Assembly (NCBI RefSeq): GCF_035582795.1
Contig: NC_134365.1
Location: 221,419,887-221,483,886, forward strand
DNA from: Mycteria americana
Lineage: Eukaryota; Chordata; Aves; Ciconiiformes; Ciconiidae
Length of the DNA stretch: 64,000 nt
Direction of reading: 5' to 3'
Positions 1 to 11,575 of this stretch are shown here, one piece after another; the stretch's first letter is position 1; the number at the start of each line of letters is the position of its first letter. Under the pieces are notes generated by a model, which was not told the origin of the DNA, did no database searches, and saw nothing but the letters and a program-made list of their open reading frames with translations. The position numbers and the translations under genes were made by a program.

Positions 1-1273
1 GTCCCTGGGTGCCCTGTGCATCTGTGCATGTTCTTCTGCTGTGTCATCCTCTCGTCCCTTCTAGAATCTGTTTTTTTTATACATCCTAGAGCTTTTTTAG
101 AGGCCAAACAGAGTGTTGTGATGGTTGATGGAGCCCTCCAGGTTTTGATGTGGACTCCAGCCTTTGCTTTGATGCTGGCAGGGCAGAGTCTGCTCCCCTT
201 CCCAGCCCATGGTCCCTGCTGGGAGAGGTGGGATCCTGGGGAGAAGATGCTGCTTCTTGGTGGTTTTTTTTTTCCCCTGCAGCGAGTTTTGAAGTTGCCA
301 AGCACCGGCCATGGCACTGCTTAGCCCACTGGAGGGGAGCATGCAGACACCCCCCCCCTCCGCCAGGCTCATCTCCCCAAACTGAGGGAAACCACCAGAA
401 ATAGGGTGAGTGGGAGATGACCCTTCCTTGGGGTGTCCCCCATGCTTCCTGACAGGAGCTGGGTTGGGGCTTGGAGGTGGATGTCACATCCAAAATCATC
501 GTGCTCAATAGCCACCAGCAGGTCCATGTACTCACCTGGTCCCTGGTAGAACCCACCCATAATTTTGGCCTCAACAAAGTCTTGCAGAAGGTCTGAATTC
601 ACTGCTGCAGACCTACAGGAACACCTTTGGCCCCTGATTACTCCTGATTTGCACCCAAGTGGGTGAGACCACCCAGAACTCCCCTGGGGTAGTAGCACTT
701 GGGGATTTGGGGGATTTTTTTACGATGTTTCTGAGTTTCCATCTCAAGAGGCTTTCTCCAGCCTGGTGGGGTGTCATGGGGGCATCAGGATGTCCAACCG
801 GCCCAAGAGACTAAAATGCTGTTCCCCACCCCGCAGGAACAGGGTTTTTCTCTCCGGCACTCAGATCTGACCTAGGATCCGGCTGGTCCTGGCATGGCAA
901 AGCCTTTTTTCCAGGGTTAGAGCAGCTTTATCTGCCCAACCGGCAATGCTGGCGTGGGGTTGACTCAGGTGGACCATCCCTGGGCTGTGGAGGGCAGCAC
1001 TGCAGGGCCAGTGGGAGCTGGCACATCCCTTCTCTCAGCGGTGGCTGGGATTTGTGTGCCCCCCCAAATACACACATTGACACCCCTTTTCTGCCCCATC
1101 CCTGGGCAGAGCAGAGGGTTCGCATTTGGGGCCGAAGCACCAAAGATCCCACTCCTGCCACCACTGCTTTATCCCAGGTGGAGAGCGTCAGCTCCAGGCA
1201 AAGGGTGAGAAGGGGATGGGGACAGCCAGCATGGATCAGGACCAACCCGCCCTCCAGCTGCGTGCCGGGAATG

Positions 1274-1345
1274 GGATTCACTGGGATTTTAGCAAAGCTT
1301 TTGACATCATCTCCTTTAGCATCCTCATGGCCAAAACCAGGGCGA
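1274..1345 (+). repeat. CR1 LINE reverse-transcriptase relic
   Basis: The plus strand reads HWDFSKAFDIISFSILMAK, matching the conserved DFSKAFDTVSHSIL block of CR1 reverse transcriptase. Flanking similarity is lost, so it is an old fragment. Confidence 0.6.
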
Positions 1346-2784
1346 TAGGGATACCCCCTATAGCAGGTATCCCTGGGGCATAAGGATAGGAGTGGGTGAG
1401 GATGGCTGAAGGTGATGTTGGGCTCCTTTGTGACACATCTGCTGGCTCAGCTGGGTCCCATCCCACCCAAATTTACTCCTGAAGTCCTTTCAGAAGCACA
1501 GCCCCGTGCTCAGCACTGGTGGATGTGATGAGTGCAGGAAAAGAGCTGGAGAGATGCGGTCCCTTGGGCTTGAGCATGGCCATGTAGGATGGGAGGAAGG
1601 CCAGAAATCCATCATTATAAGAATAATCTTGTTATTTGAATATTATTATTTAAACTGTATGGTGGGGATGGCTGCCTTAGCAGAAGACATAGTGGTGGTG
1701 GGTGAGCAGGACCTGGAGCAGGAGCAGTGATGGAGGAGGAGGAGAAGGATGATGATGAGTAGATGGAGGAGGAGGAAGGTCAGGTCTGCTCTTGGATAAA
1801 CAGGTCCCAAGTCTTCAAGACCCCAAATTTAGCAGGACACGGGTGAGCAGGTGCCGTGGTGGTTATGTGATGGTGTGCCGTGCCAGGGGATGCCAGCGAG
1901 TGTCACTGGGGGCTGGGGGCTGGATGCAGCCCCCAAACCAGTGGAAACAACTCCCCAAAACCTGCAAACAGCCCCCCTGGCACCCGCAACACAGAGGGGA
2001 GGTGGAGAAGATTTAGTTCCCTGGGGACGGGATGCTGTGTCCTGGTCCTCCCAGCATCCCGCGCCTTGGCACGGGGCAGGCACCGCACAGCACCAAGCCA
2101 GACCCGTGTCCACGGTGAGGGGCGAGGGAGCCGTGCTGGCAGCAGCCACGCCGGGCACCCTGTCCGGGGGCCGTGTCCCCTCCCTTGGCAGGGGGTGGCC
2201 TGGGGATGGCGGAGCAGGCATCGAGGACCGTGGCTGGGACGCAGGGGGATGGGAGCGGGAGTAGGGCTGAGATTCCAGATTTGGGGGACCGAGTGTCCCC
2301 GATAACACCTCTGCCTGCTTCCCCGAGGGGCTCTGCCTGCATCCCTGCCCACGCTGGGGTGTTTCAAGGGCCATGGACAGGCCTTGGTATGAGGATGGGG
2401 CTCAGCTCCAGGGACAGACTCGTGGCTATCGTGTGCACCGCAGGGGACCTGGGAAGAGCAGGGATGTCCCTGGGGTGTCTGGGACCTTGCAGACGGTCCT
2501 TGTGCCCCCTCAGAGGACACGGGTCTCCAAAGTGGGGGGACCAGTCCCCACGAGCATCCCTGTCACGGGGGATGACACGATGGTCCGTCAGCACTGAGCT
2601 CTGCCAGCCCTGGCCCCCAGCATCCCCTTCTGGGTGCAGGACAGGGTGACACCCTTGTGCCAGCCCCCCCAAACCACCCCCTGGCCGTGGGGCTGGCTGG
2701 TCCCCCACGCCGGGGTCCTCCCTGGCAGCCTGCACCCCCTCTCGCAGCAGGGCCAGTAGCTGGGAACCTGCACCGGGACCAGAA

Positions 2785-3075
2785 GCTGGTTTCATACAGC
2801 CGGGGAATATAATAAAATTAAAGCTCATTAAGCACTTAGAGAAGGGTTTGCATTGAGGGGGTGCGGGCGGGGGGCCGGGGGGGCCGTGCATCTCAATACT
2901 GGGCTATTTAGAAGGGGGAATTTAATAACAGGGGGGTTGGTTTTTATGGCAATAGATTTATTCCACCTGGGCTAAGAAATACATTCCACATCTGCCGAGC
3001 CGTGTAACCAGACTCTAATTAAAATCGTATGCCAAGCGAGGGCCCGGCTGTAAAACACAAAGCTGGCTTTTAGAG
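2785..3075. other. AT-rich island with CNE-like appearance
   Basis: In GC-rich surroundings, a low-GC stretch carries homeodomain- and MEF2/TBP-like words (AATATAATAAAATTAAAGCT, GGGCTATTTAGAAGG, GACTCTAATTAAAATC). No repeat family or reading frame is seen. Conserved enhancer is an inference. Confidence 0.3.
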
Positions 3076-3268
3076 CGGCTGGGAACCGCGGCTTGCGCCG
3101 AGCCCCGGGCCCGGGGCCAGGCGGCCGTGGGGCGGCGGAGGCAGGCAGCGGTGGCCAGCAGGACGGGCACGGGGCTGGCGGGGAGGCTTTTTGGCTCCTT
3201 GTTTTCCCCCCTGGTGGGTCAGGAGGGGTGCGTGGCTCTTGGGGGGATGGAGGTGGAGGGTGGTGGCC

Positions 3269-4936
3269 CCGCGTGTGCAGGGACCCTGAGACAAGGTGAC
3301 ATCTGTGTGCACGTAGTGACCACGGGGACAAGGGGATGACCATGTGTAGGGACCCTGAGACAAGGTGACATCTGTGTGCACGTAGTGACCACGGGGACAA
3401 GGGGATGACCATGTGTAGGGACCCTGAGACAAGGTGATGTCCATGTGTGTGCAGGGACCCTGGGACAAGGTGATGTCCATGTGTATGTAATGACCATGGG
3501 GACAAGGTGACATCCACATGTATGCGGGCACCCTCGGACAAGGTGGTGTCCATATGCATGCAGGGACCCTGGGACAAGGTGACACCCATGGGCAAGTAGT
3601 GACCATGGGGACAAAGTGACATCTATGTGTGTGCAGGGATCATGGGACAAGGTGATGTCCATGTGTGTGCAGGGACCCTGGGACAAGGTGACACCCATGG
3701 CCAAGTAGTGACCATGGGGACAAAGTGACATCTATGTGTGTGCAGGGACCCCGGGACAAGGTGACACCCATGGGCAAGTAGTGACCATGGGGACAAAGTG
3801 ACATCTATGTGTGTGCAGGGATCATGGGACAAGGTGACGTCCATGTGTGTGTGGTGACCTTGGGGACAGGATGATGTCTGTGTGTGTGCAGGGAACATGA
3901 GACAAGGTGATGTCTATGTGCATGTAGTGACCTTGGGGACAAGGTGATGTCCATGCGTGTGCAGGGATCCTGGGGCAATGTCATGTCCATGTGTATGTAG
4001 TGACTACGGGGACAAGGTGACACATACACCCATCTGTATGCAGGCATCCTGGGACAAGGTGACATCCATGTATGTTCAGGGACCACGGGGTCAAGGTGAT
4101 GTCCGTGTGTATGTACTGACCATGGGGACAAGGTGATGTCCGTGTGTATGCACAGTGATCACGGGGACAGGCTGACATCGTTGTGTGCGTGGTGACAGTG
4201 ACACTCGTGTGTATGTGGTGACCGTGGGATAGGGTGATGTCCGTGCGTGCATAGTGACCACAGGGACAGAGTGACGTCCGTGCATAAGTAGTGACACGGG
4301 GACACGGCCATGTCCACCTGTATGCAGTGACCATGGGGACAGTGTGACATCTACGCATGCATAGTGACTGTGGGGACGGGGTCATCTGTAGTGACCGTGG
4401 GACGGGGTGACGTCCATGCACTAGTGACATGGGGACAGGCTGATGTCCATGTGCACGTTGTGACCAAGGGGACTGCGCGTGCATAGCGACGGTGACACCC
4501 ATACATGGGACGGGTGATGTCCATGCACAAGCAGTGCCATGGGGATGGGGTGACACCTACACGCGTGTTGCAACAGCAAGGATGGCGTGACATCCCTGTG
4601 TGTCTGCAGTGACAACAGGGAGAGGGTGACATCCACGTACCCATAGCGCCCACAAGGACAGGGTGACATTTATGCGCACAGCATCATGGGGACGGGGTGA
4701 CATCCGCGCATCTGTAGTGACCGTGGGACGGGGTGACGTCCATGCACTAGTGACATGGGGACAGGCTGATGTCCATGTGCACGTTGTGACCAAGGGGACT
4801 GCGCGTGCGTAGCGACGGTGACACCCACGCGGACGTAGCGACCGTGGGGTGGGTGATGCCCATGCACAAGCAGTGCCACGGGGACAGGGTGACATCCACG
4901 CGTCCGTGGAAGGGGTGACATCCGTGTCCGTGCAGC
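3269..4936. repeat. 1.7-kb minisatellite, about 35-bp unit in a 69-bp higher-order repeat
   Basis: Tandem copies alternate between GTGTGCAGGGACCCTGGGAC-type and GTAGTGACCATGGGGACAAG-type units, each about 35 bp. Where well preserved, the pair repeats every 69 bp (for example 3299 and 3368). Divergence rises to the right. The long minus-strand open frames across it (His/Pro/Cys-rich) follow from the repeat and are not genes. Confidence 0.9.
4383..4821. repeat. block duplication inside the minisatellite
   Basis: About 113 bp starting CATCTGTAGTGACCGTGGGA at 4383 recurs almost unchanged at 4709, an offset of 326 bp. It carries distinctive variants (ACTAGTGACATGGGG, TGACCAAGGGGACTGCGCG), which shows a recent multi-unit duplication. 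Confidence 0.8.
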
Positions 4937-7900
4937 GGCCGGCACCGGAGCGGCCGGTTACCGGCGCTGAAAGGCTGCCCTGTGCACCCCGTCGCGGGAC
5001 ACCCGCGCTGTAATTTTACGGTCCCGCGAAGTCAAGGCTAATATTTACCGAACAAACAGCGGTTCTGTCTCGGGTTTAATAGACCGGTCCTCCAGACAGC
5101 GGCAAAAAGCGCCAGTTCTGATGGGGAAACTAATGAGACCTTCGAAATAGTTTGTACGGGAGTAGTGAAGAAAAAAAAAAAAAAAAAAAACCAGTGCACT
5201 TGATGCCAAGGAAAATACACTTACCTAGTAAAGCATGAGTAATAAGTGGCACTTTTTACAGTGTGAAGATATAACTTTTCATGAAAATACCAAATAAGGC
5301 TCCGTGCGAAAGGTGGACGGCTTTTCTATTGAGGTTTGGGGGTTTTTTTCGTTGTGGTTTTTTTTTTTTTCTTTTTCCTTTCTTTTCCTTCGCAAGACGC
5401 ACGTGTGTTGTCCCCAGCGCCCGTTTTGCAGGAGCCTGTTTACGGGACCGGGCTCCCGCCACCCCCGGCGCAGCCCGGCCCGGGTTCCTTCGCCGTAAGA
5501 TGAAATGAGAAGGGAATGGAAAAACAGGAGCTGCTGTTCTGCGAGACTTTCTATTTTTAAAAGGTTAAAAATATCTATTTTCAGACACCAGCCCAGGAAG
5601 CGCTGGGGTGAAGCGACACGGCGGGACGTGAGGAGTAAACAAGCGCTGGGATGGGCTGGGTGGCGCGGGAGCCACGGCTCCGAGGATGCTCGCGGGGACG
5701 GGGACATCACGGGCCACCGCGGGCCACGGACGTGGCCGCAAGGAGATGCGGGGTTGCGGGGCTCAGCGCCAGGCGGGCCGCTCAGCCCCAAGGGAAGGTG
5801 GTCCGCATCAAGGGGGATGCTCAGCCCCAAGGTGGGATGCTCAGCACCACGGCTGGGTGATGCTCAGCCCTGAGGAAGGGTGCTTGGCACCCAGGAGGGA
5901 TGCTCAGCGCCCGGGCAGAATGGCTCATCTCCCCCAGCATGGTGGTCCTGGTGTCCTCGTGACTCAGTGGGTGGGATGGGATGCTTGGCTACTGCACGTG
6001 GTACCCGCCCCAGGGGTAGGATGCGGTACCCACGGTGGGAGGGAGACGCGGCAAAACCATCTCCAAAATTCCACAGCTGCTTTTTCTCCTCGCGTTTTGC
6101 GGCTTCGCTCCCCTCTCTACCAACTTGAAGGTCCTGGTGATGGTCTCTGGGGTGGCTGTTAGTGGCTGTGCCCTCGTACTCGTCCCTCGGCCCCGGCTGA
6201 GCACCATTTTCTGTTGCAGATGTCCAACATGCCACACCGCGGCCCAACAGAGTGGCGATTTCAGCGGACACCCCGCAGGGAAGAGCCCCACCTCAAAGAA
6301 CACCATGCAGGGGCTTAAATATTGTCGCCGTGATTTTGCCCAGCTGCCAGATTAATTCCCAGATTTCTGGGTGCTGGATGGGACCCCTCGAGGTCTCCAG
6401 TCACAGCCCCAAAGCAAGGCCAGCTCTGATGTGAGATGCAGCTCCAAAATTAGAGCAGAGGCTCAGGGTTCCTGCAGGTGAGTTGCCCTGGTGTGCTGCC
6501 AGTTGCCAAACTGGGAGCTTCCATGCACCAAACCCCCTCCTCCAAGCCCTGCAGAAGATGTGGTTTAAGAGGGGGAACCTCTTAAAAAAAATCAAATCAT
6601 TAAGACATGCAATCTGTGCACAGTTCATGGTAGGACATGGGCTGAAAACATCAAATAATGGCACCAGCAACCTTGGAAGAAGTTCTGCTGAAACTCAACA
6701 CCTCTGGTGCCAGAGGACATGAACATGGGCAGAATCAACCACAACCTTCCTTAAAATAGTCAGAGACATGGGATGGGTGGTGAACTAGACCTCATCAGAG
6801 GCCAGCGTGGCCCATCTTGGTCCAGGGACAGCACCGACCACTCTTCCCTGCCCTGGTGTGACACTTGGAGCTGAGACAAGGATTAAGAGTCTCCTATGGA
6901 GAGGTCTCCAAAACTCACTTGGACTTCAGCCCCACCGCCCTGCATTTAACCTCGTCCTTCAACCCAGTCCCTGCCCATCAGCCAAGTGGGAGCAGCAGAA
7001 CCATCTCCATCGTCTTGAAAGAAGCCACTGAAATATCGGAAATAACATTTGTACGAGCAAGTTGTAATCCTGAATTTATCTCAGCCACCTGCCTTTACCC
7101 TTGCATAGTCCTCAGATCGTGAATCGGCAGCTCTTGGTGTTGGGAAGGACGTTTTAGGTCTTTAAAGCATCATAAGCCCTAAGGGGCTGGAAATGATGGT
7201 TCCTTGGGAGCGCTCTCCAAGCTCCCCATGTCTCCAGTGCTTTTTTTCCAAGGCTCAGAGGAGCTGTTGTCGGCCGATTGAGGGGCAGGTTCCTCGGGAT
7301 GGGGACACTGGTGCAGCAGCCCGTGCCGCTGGCTACGGCCACAAGCGGCTTCGCTGTTTGCTCCGACGGAGGATGGTTGAAACCCTTGCGCCAGCGGGGA
7401 GGGACTGATTTCAGAAGGAGAGCAGAGTAGAAAAGACACAGGGTCTTGTGCACACACTCTTTTCCCTGCAGCTCTGTGTGCCTTGGAAAAAAAACCCAAA
7501 GCAAGATAAAGCCAGCGGCATCGCAGGGTGTGGGGCTGGTTTTAACCATTGATTTTAACGCTTTTTAAATCCTGCCCCAGCTGAAGCAGCCACTGCGTAG
7601 GGCAGCGCTTGGGAGGGACAGATGGGGCGAGAGCCACCATCGAGCTTCCACGAGGATCTCGGCATGGAGGGCTGCAGGCACCGTGACTCCCTGCCACCAA
7701 AGCAGGCCCCAGTGTGGCAGAGGGTGCCCCGAATCCAGCCCAGCAGCACCCTACGTGCACCCCGGGGTGCCGCAGCCCGCTCCCCATAACCGAGAAGAAG
7801 CGAGGCACTGACGCAGGGTGTTGGCAAGCGCCCGCTCTCCCCTCCGCCAGCGCTCAGCCTCGCCGAGCCGCGTTTTGCTTCCTTATAAGGCCCTGCTGCT

Positions 7901-9400
7901 CCGCGCTCCCCTCTCCGGTATCTGCGGCCGAGCTGGCATCGCCTGTTCGGAGAGCAAAACAATTCCCCACACGCTGCCGCGACACCCTCCTGCCCCGCTC
8001 GGCCGTGCTGCTCGCTGGTTGTTATCCGACGTTAGCACCCAGCAGCTCTTCCTCACATCCCTCCTCTGTTTTTCTTTAACTAGATAAAGGCCAGGCAACC
8101 CCGGAGCGGGAAACACAGAGGGTTTTTTCCGAGCAGGCTCTGCCCCGGGGAAGGGAGGGCTGTAAATCAGTTCAGCTGTCTCCCAAACAAGGGATAGGGA
8201 TTTTTTTTTTTTTAATCCCTAGGAGCAGCATTTCTATCCCCTTCCCAGGGTAGACACAGTTGCTGGTTCAGAGGCACCTCGGCCAACAGGAGCCTGGTGC
8301 ATCAACAGTTTTGCCCCAGAGCATCTGATGGTGCAATGTCTTCAGCTTCTCTCCCCACCTGGAAAACAAAGATGAAGCTCCCTCCATCTGAAACAAGGCT
8401 TTCAGGGAGCCCGAGCAAAGAAACACTATGAAATGCGCTATTTAGAAGAGAATATTAAATTGACAAACGTCCTCTCCCACTGCCTCTTCCAAGGCATTGC
8501 TCTTCTGAGGGTGTAAACGTGGCTGGAAGGGAGATGCAGGGGGAAGAGGAGAGGAAATCCTTAAGAGATCTGTATCTCCAGGACAAGGTTTCTGGACCCT
8601 GAGCACCGTCGATACCGAGTCTTGAGCCAACTGCGAGGCAGGAGATGGGCTCCTTGCTCCGAGAGCCGGTGCCTGGCTCAGAGATGCCACCGCACCCCAG
8701 CCATTTCGCCCCCCACCAGCCACCATGTGCCAAATGGGTGACATCTGTCCACAGCAGCAAGAGGGAACCTTCTCTTTAACGGGCAGCTCAGGGACCCAGC
8801 CCTGTTCCTTGCTCCCACACAGCGCCTGGGGACACTCCAGCCTCGCCAAGGGGGCATCCAGGGACCTGAGGCCCCCCTGGGGCTGGCAGCCCATGAAGTG
8901 CAGGAGAGGGGCGGGGGGGGGGGAGTATTAGATCATGATTTTTGGAAGTCTGAAGTTTGCCTATGTCCTACTTCTTCAGACATTAAGTCATTTTCCTGAG
9001 GAAGTCGCATATGACGTTGATCTGGTTATAGAGGGAGTCGGGGTGGAGCAGCGAGCTCCTGCTAGACCACGGTAGAGGTGAGGTGCAAGAGCACTGGGAC
9101 ACCGTGTCCTGTCAACATTTGCCACAGAAATAAGACTCAAGGGGTCAATTCAATACAGATCCTGATAGTTTGAGATGTTCTCACCCACATTTCAGATGCT
9201 CTGAAATGCTCCGTTTAATCCTTCCAGCCCTGGTTTCGATGGAAGAACTCTTTACCCACTTCACCAGTGGTAACTCTTCCACGCAGTCAAGTGTCACAGC
9301 AACCACTGGAAATGAGGATGTAGCACATAATTTAATGAATACCAAGGACAAAAGAAAAATCTGTATTTAATGGGCTTTGTTACTTATTACTTTTCAAAAC
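4937..9400. other. intergenic, no gene supported
   Basis: Mixed single-copy DNA between the minisatellite and the POLD3 3' UTR. It includes an island at 4990-5160, the A20 run and short GC-rich stretches (5.6-5.9, 7.6-7.9 kb). Open frames of 60-160 codons overlap on both strands, with no splice structure or recognisable domain. Confidence 0.5.
5171..5190. repeat. A20 homopolymer
   Basis: Uninterrupted run of 20 A. The preceding bases give no sign of a retrocopy. Confidence 0.95.
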
Positions 9401-9444
9401 ACACCCCCGATTGTACCAAGAAAAACAGAAATACTACAGCAATA

Positions 9445-9450
9445 TTTATT
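9445..9450 (-). terminator. candidate POLD3 polyadenylation signal (distal)
   Basis: AATAAA on the minus strand, about 1.9 kb past the stop. The stretch from 9.4 to 11.4 kb is AT-richer than the DNA to its left and holds no other convincing feature, so a 1-2 kb 3' UTR fits. Confidence 0.4.
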
Positions 9451-10331
9451 TTTGAACAGTTAAATTTTCTTCATAAAAGTCAGAACAAGGTTGTTAATTC
9501 TTTCCCCATGGACCTCTGCTGCCCACGTCACTCCAACATACCACGAGAGCAGGAAACCTTTTTCAGCTTGTGCAGCAAGCTCTGTGCTTGGTGAGTACCG
9601 TGCCAATTCTGCCTTCCCTCACCCATCTTCCCATTATTTTTCCTACACATGTCCAGCTCAGAAAGTCCAGAGTTTAAGTTCTTAACACTTGTGAGGAGCT
9701 ACATGGGGAGGGTGCTGAGCTATGAGGTTACCCTTGAATACCCCCGGTAGCAGCGATCCACGCAGTGAGCAGCTGAACCCGCCCCGCTACGACACAAGCA
9801 CGGGCACAAACCCAGAGACATTGCTGGTTTTAGGTAGGTCCTCTCGCATCTGCCGAGGGTGCAAGCTGCCTAGGGTGTCGTGACTCAATTGAGTCAACTG
9901 TTGGTCTCTTAGGTGCGTACTGAAATTTCTCAAGCACCAACCTGATCTCCTGGTCAGAACGACTGCGTACGTATACTTGGTTGGCCCTTTTACTGGCCAC
10001 AGGCTGGAATACTTTCACCTTGGTTCCTGAAGACATTTCTTCCTTGGTTCACACTCTTCAGACTTTATCTACCTTTCTGCCAACGACAAGCACTTTATAA
10101 ACCAACACGCACATACATATCCATACGTACGTTGGCCTAACACCACTCAGAAACAACCACTGATGACACCAGTTGCCCATTTGGGAGCTCTCACCAGGCC
10201 AAGCTTCAGAAATGCTCAGCACCCATCCTCTGGAAAATCTGGCCTTCTACATATATCTACCAAATTTAGCACCAGAAAACCAGGAGGCATCCAAAACGAC
10301 GACTCATTTCTGATTAACAGGACTGCAGTGC

Positions 10332-10337
10332 TTTATT
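10332..10337 (-). terminator. candidate POLD3 polyadenylation signal (proximal)
   Basis: AATAAA on the minus strand, about 1.03 kb past the POLD3 stop. The choice between this and the distal signal cannot be made from sequence. Confidence 0.4.
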
Positions 10338-11369
10338 CGTCTCCAATAACTGGTTCCTCAGGACCGTATGCTGTGACACACTTCCTTCAGCAGGCAGATG
10401 ACGAGATGTCCTAGAAAACAACTCTTCTGTTGTCTGGTTTATGCCTGTAAAAAAACTTCAGGCAAACCAAAACCTACAAAACCAAAAAGCAGCATGCAAT
10501 TCTTCACAGACAAGGACAGCAGCTACCTGACTGGTGTTATCAGAAGTGCCCTCTAATCACCCTTCCTTTTGACTCATTAACTTTCAAGGTTAAAGATACA
10601 GTTACTTTCCCAATAATAGCGAAGCCTTCCCCCAATTACACTGGAGCCAATTGTGTGGGAAGCCTCCGAGATGTTTTTGCAAAGACAGAGCACCAACAGT
10701 GTCCCGGTCTATAATTAGGCATCTGAGCAATTTACAGAGGATATGTTCAAGGAAGAAAAGAGTAAGAGAATTTTATATGCACTGCTTTGTCCAAAAAAAG
10801 ATTATGAAAGGCAGAGCAAAAACTATTTACCAGTCTTAGGGGGAAAATTAAGTTCATTTCATTCAGTTAAAGCTGAAGCAGATGTTCAGTATTTGTGTGT
10901 ATGCCTGAAGACCTGCTACATTACAGCTTCTAAGCAATGTGAACACTTAGATCAATCTGGAGAGCTGGGGGTGTAAAAAGAGGGGAAAAAAAATGCCACA
11001 ACTGAACTCCTAATTTAGTCCACCTACCACTCATGGAACAGGCCTTCAGCACTGAACAGGTGAAAGGCCATATTAAAAAAATAAAATTTCATGTGAATAG
11101 ATTAACAGTCCTTCAAGAGTTCCTCCAGATTTTGCTTCTAGCTGGTGATTCCCGTACTGCTTAGTAAAGATGATCAAAATTATTGCAGTAACAAATAAAG
11201 CTTCTCTCCGATACAAAATCTAGTCTAGAGGGCTTACTTACACAGTAAGCAAGATATCTTACGTAACTGAAGATTTCATGTTGTTCCCCTCCAACGCAGC
11301 AGCTTTCAGAAAGCCACACAAAAGAGCAAGACTCCCAAGCTGCCAAGAGGACCGGGAGAAAGACCCAGT

Positions 11370-11575
11370 TCATTTCTTCTGAAAAAAACCCGTGATGGAG
11401 ATCTGTTTGTTGGCTCTGTTGGCATTTGCTGCCCCTTTCTTCAGGTTCTTCCTTTCTTCCTTTGGTTCTTTCTTCATAGGCAGCGCAGGCTGTTTGTGTA
11501 CAGCTGGTGGCTTGGACTTGGCAAAGTCATCCTCGCTATCTGTACAGGATTCACTCTCGTAAACCTTCTCAGTCA
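11370..11575 (-). CDS. POLD3: POLD3 coding exon 12 with stop and PIP box (residues 396-463)
   Basis: The acceptor TTCTAACCAG precedes TGACTGAGAAG (V T E K). Encodes [17 protein letters not shown], a Lys-rich stretch, and the terminal [11 protein letters not shown] with its PCNA-interacting Q-x-x-I-x-x-F-F motif. TGA stop at 11370-11372. Confidence 0.96.

Larger units (their letters stand above)
1..3268. other. intergenic, no gene supported
   Basis: GC-rich single-copy DNA. Apart from the CR1 relic near 1.3 kb, a GGA-rich purine patch near 1730-1780 and an AT-rich island at 2785-3075, I see no exon. The expected syntenic neighbour CHRDL2 shows none of its Cys-rich VWC-domain exons here and probably lies further left. 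Confidence 0.5.

Noticed and set aside
369-698. Minus-strand 109-codon frame with a protein-like stretch (FVEAKIMGGFYQGPGEYMDL)
   Set aside because: A GTGAGT donor falls inside it, but the open frame continues past it. There is no acceptor or family match, and other frames are open in the same place. Kept only as a curiosity.
2972-4945. Minus-strand His/Ser/Pro/Cys-rich frames (up to 216 codons)
   Set aside because: Periodic translation of the 35-bp minisatellite units on the antisense strand; several frames are open at once.
7714-8087. Open frames with an upstream TTATAAGG near 7.88 kb
   Set aside because: No splice structure, domain or consistent promoter spacing; frames overlap on both strands.
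1-9000. CHRDL2 terminal exons expected from synteny
   Set aside because: No Cys-rich VWC-type exon or other CHRDL2 segment could be recognised on either strand.
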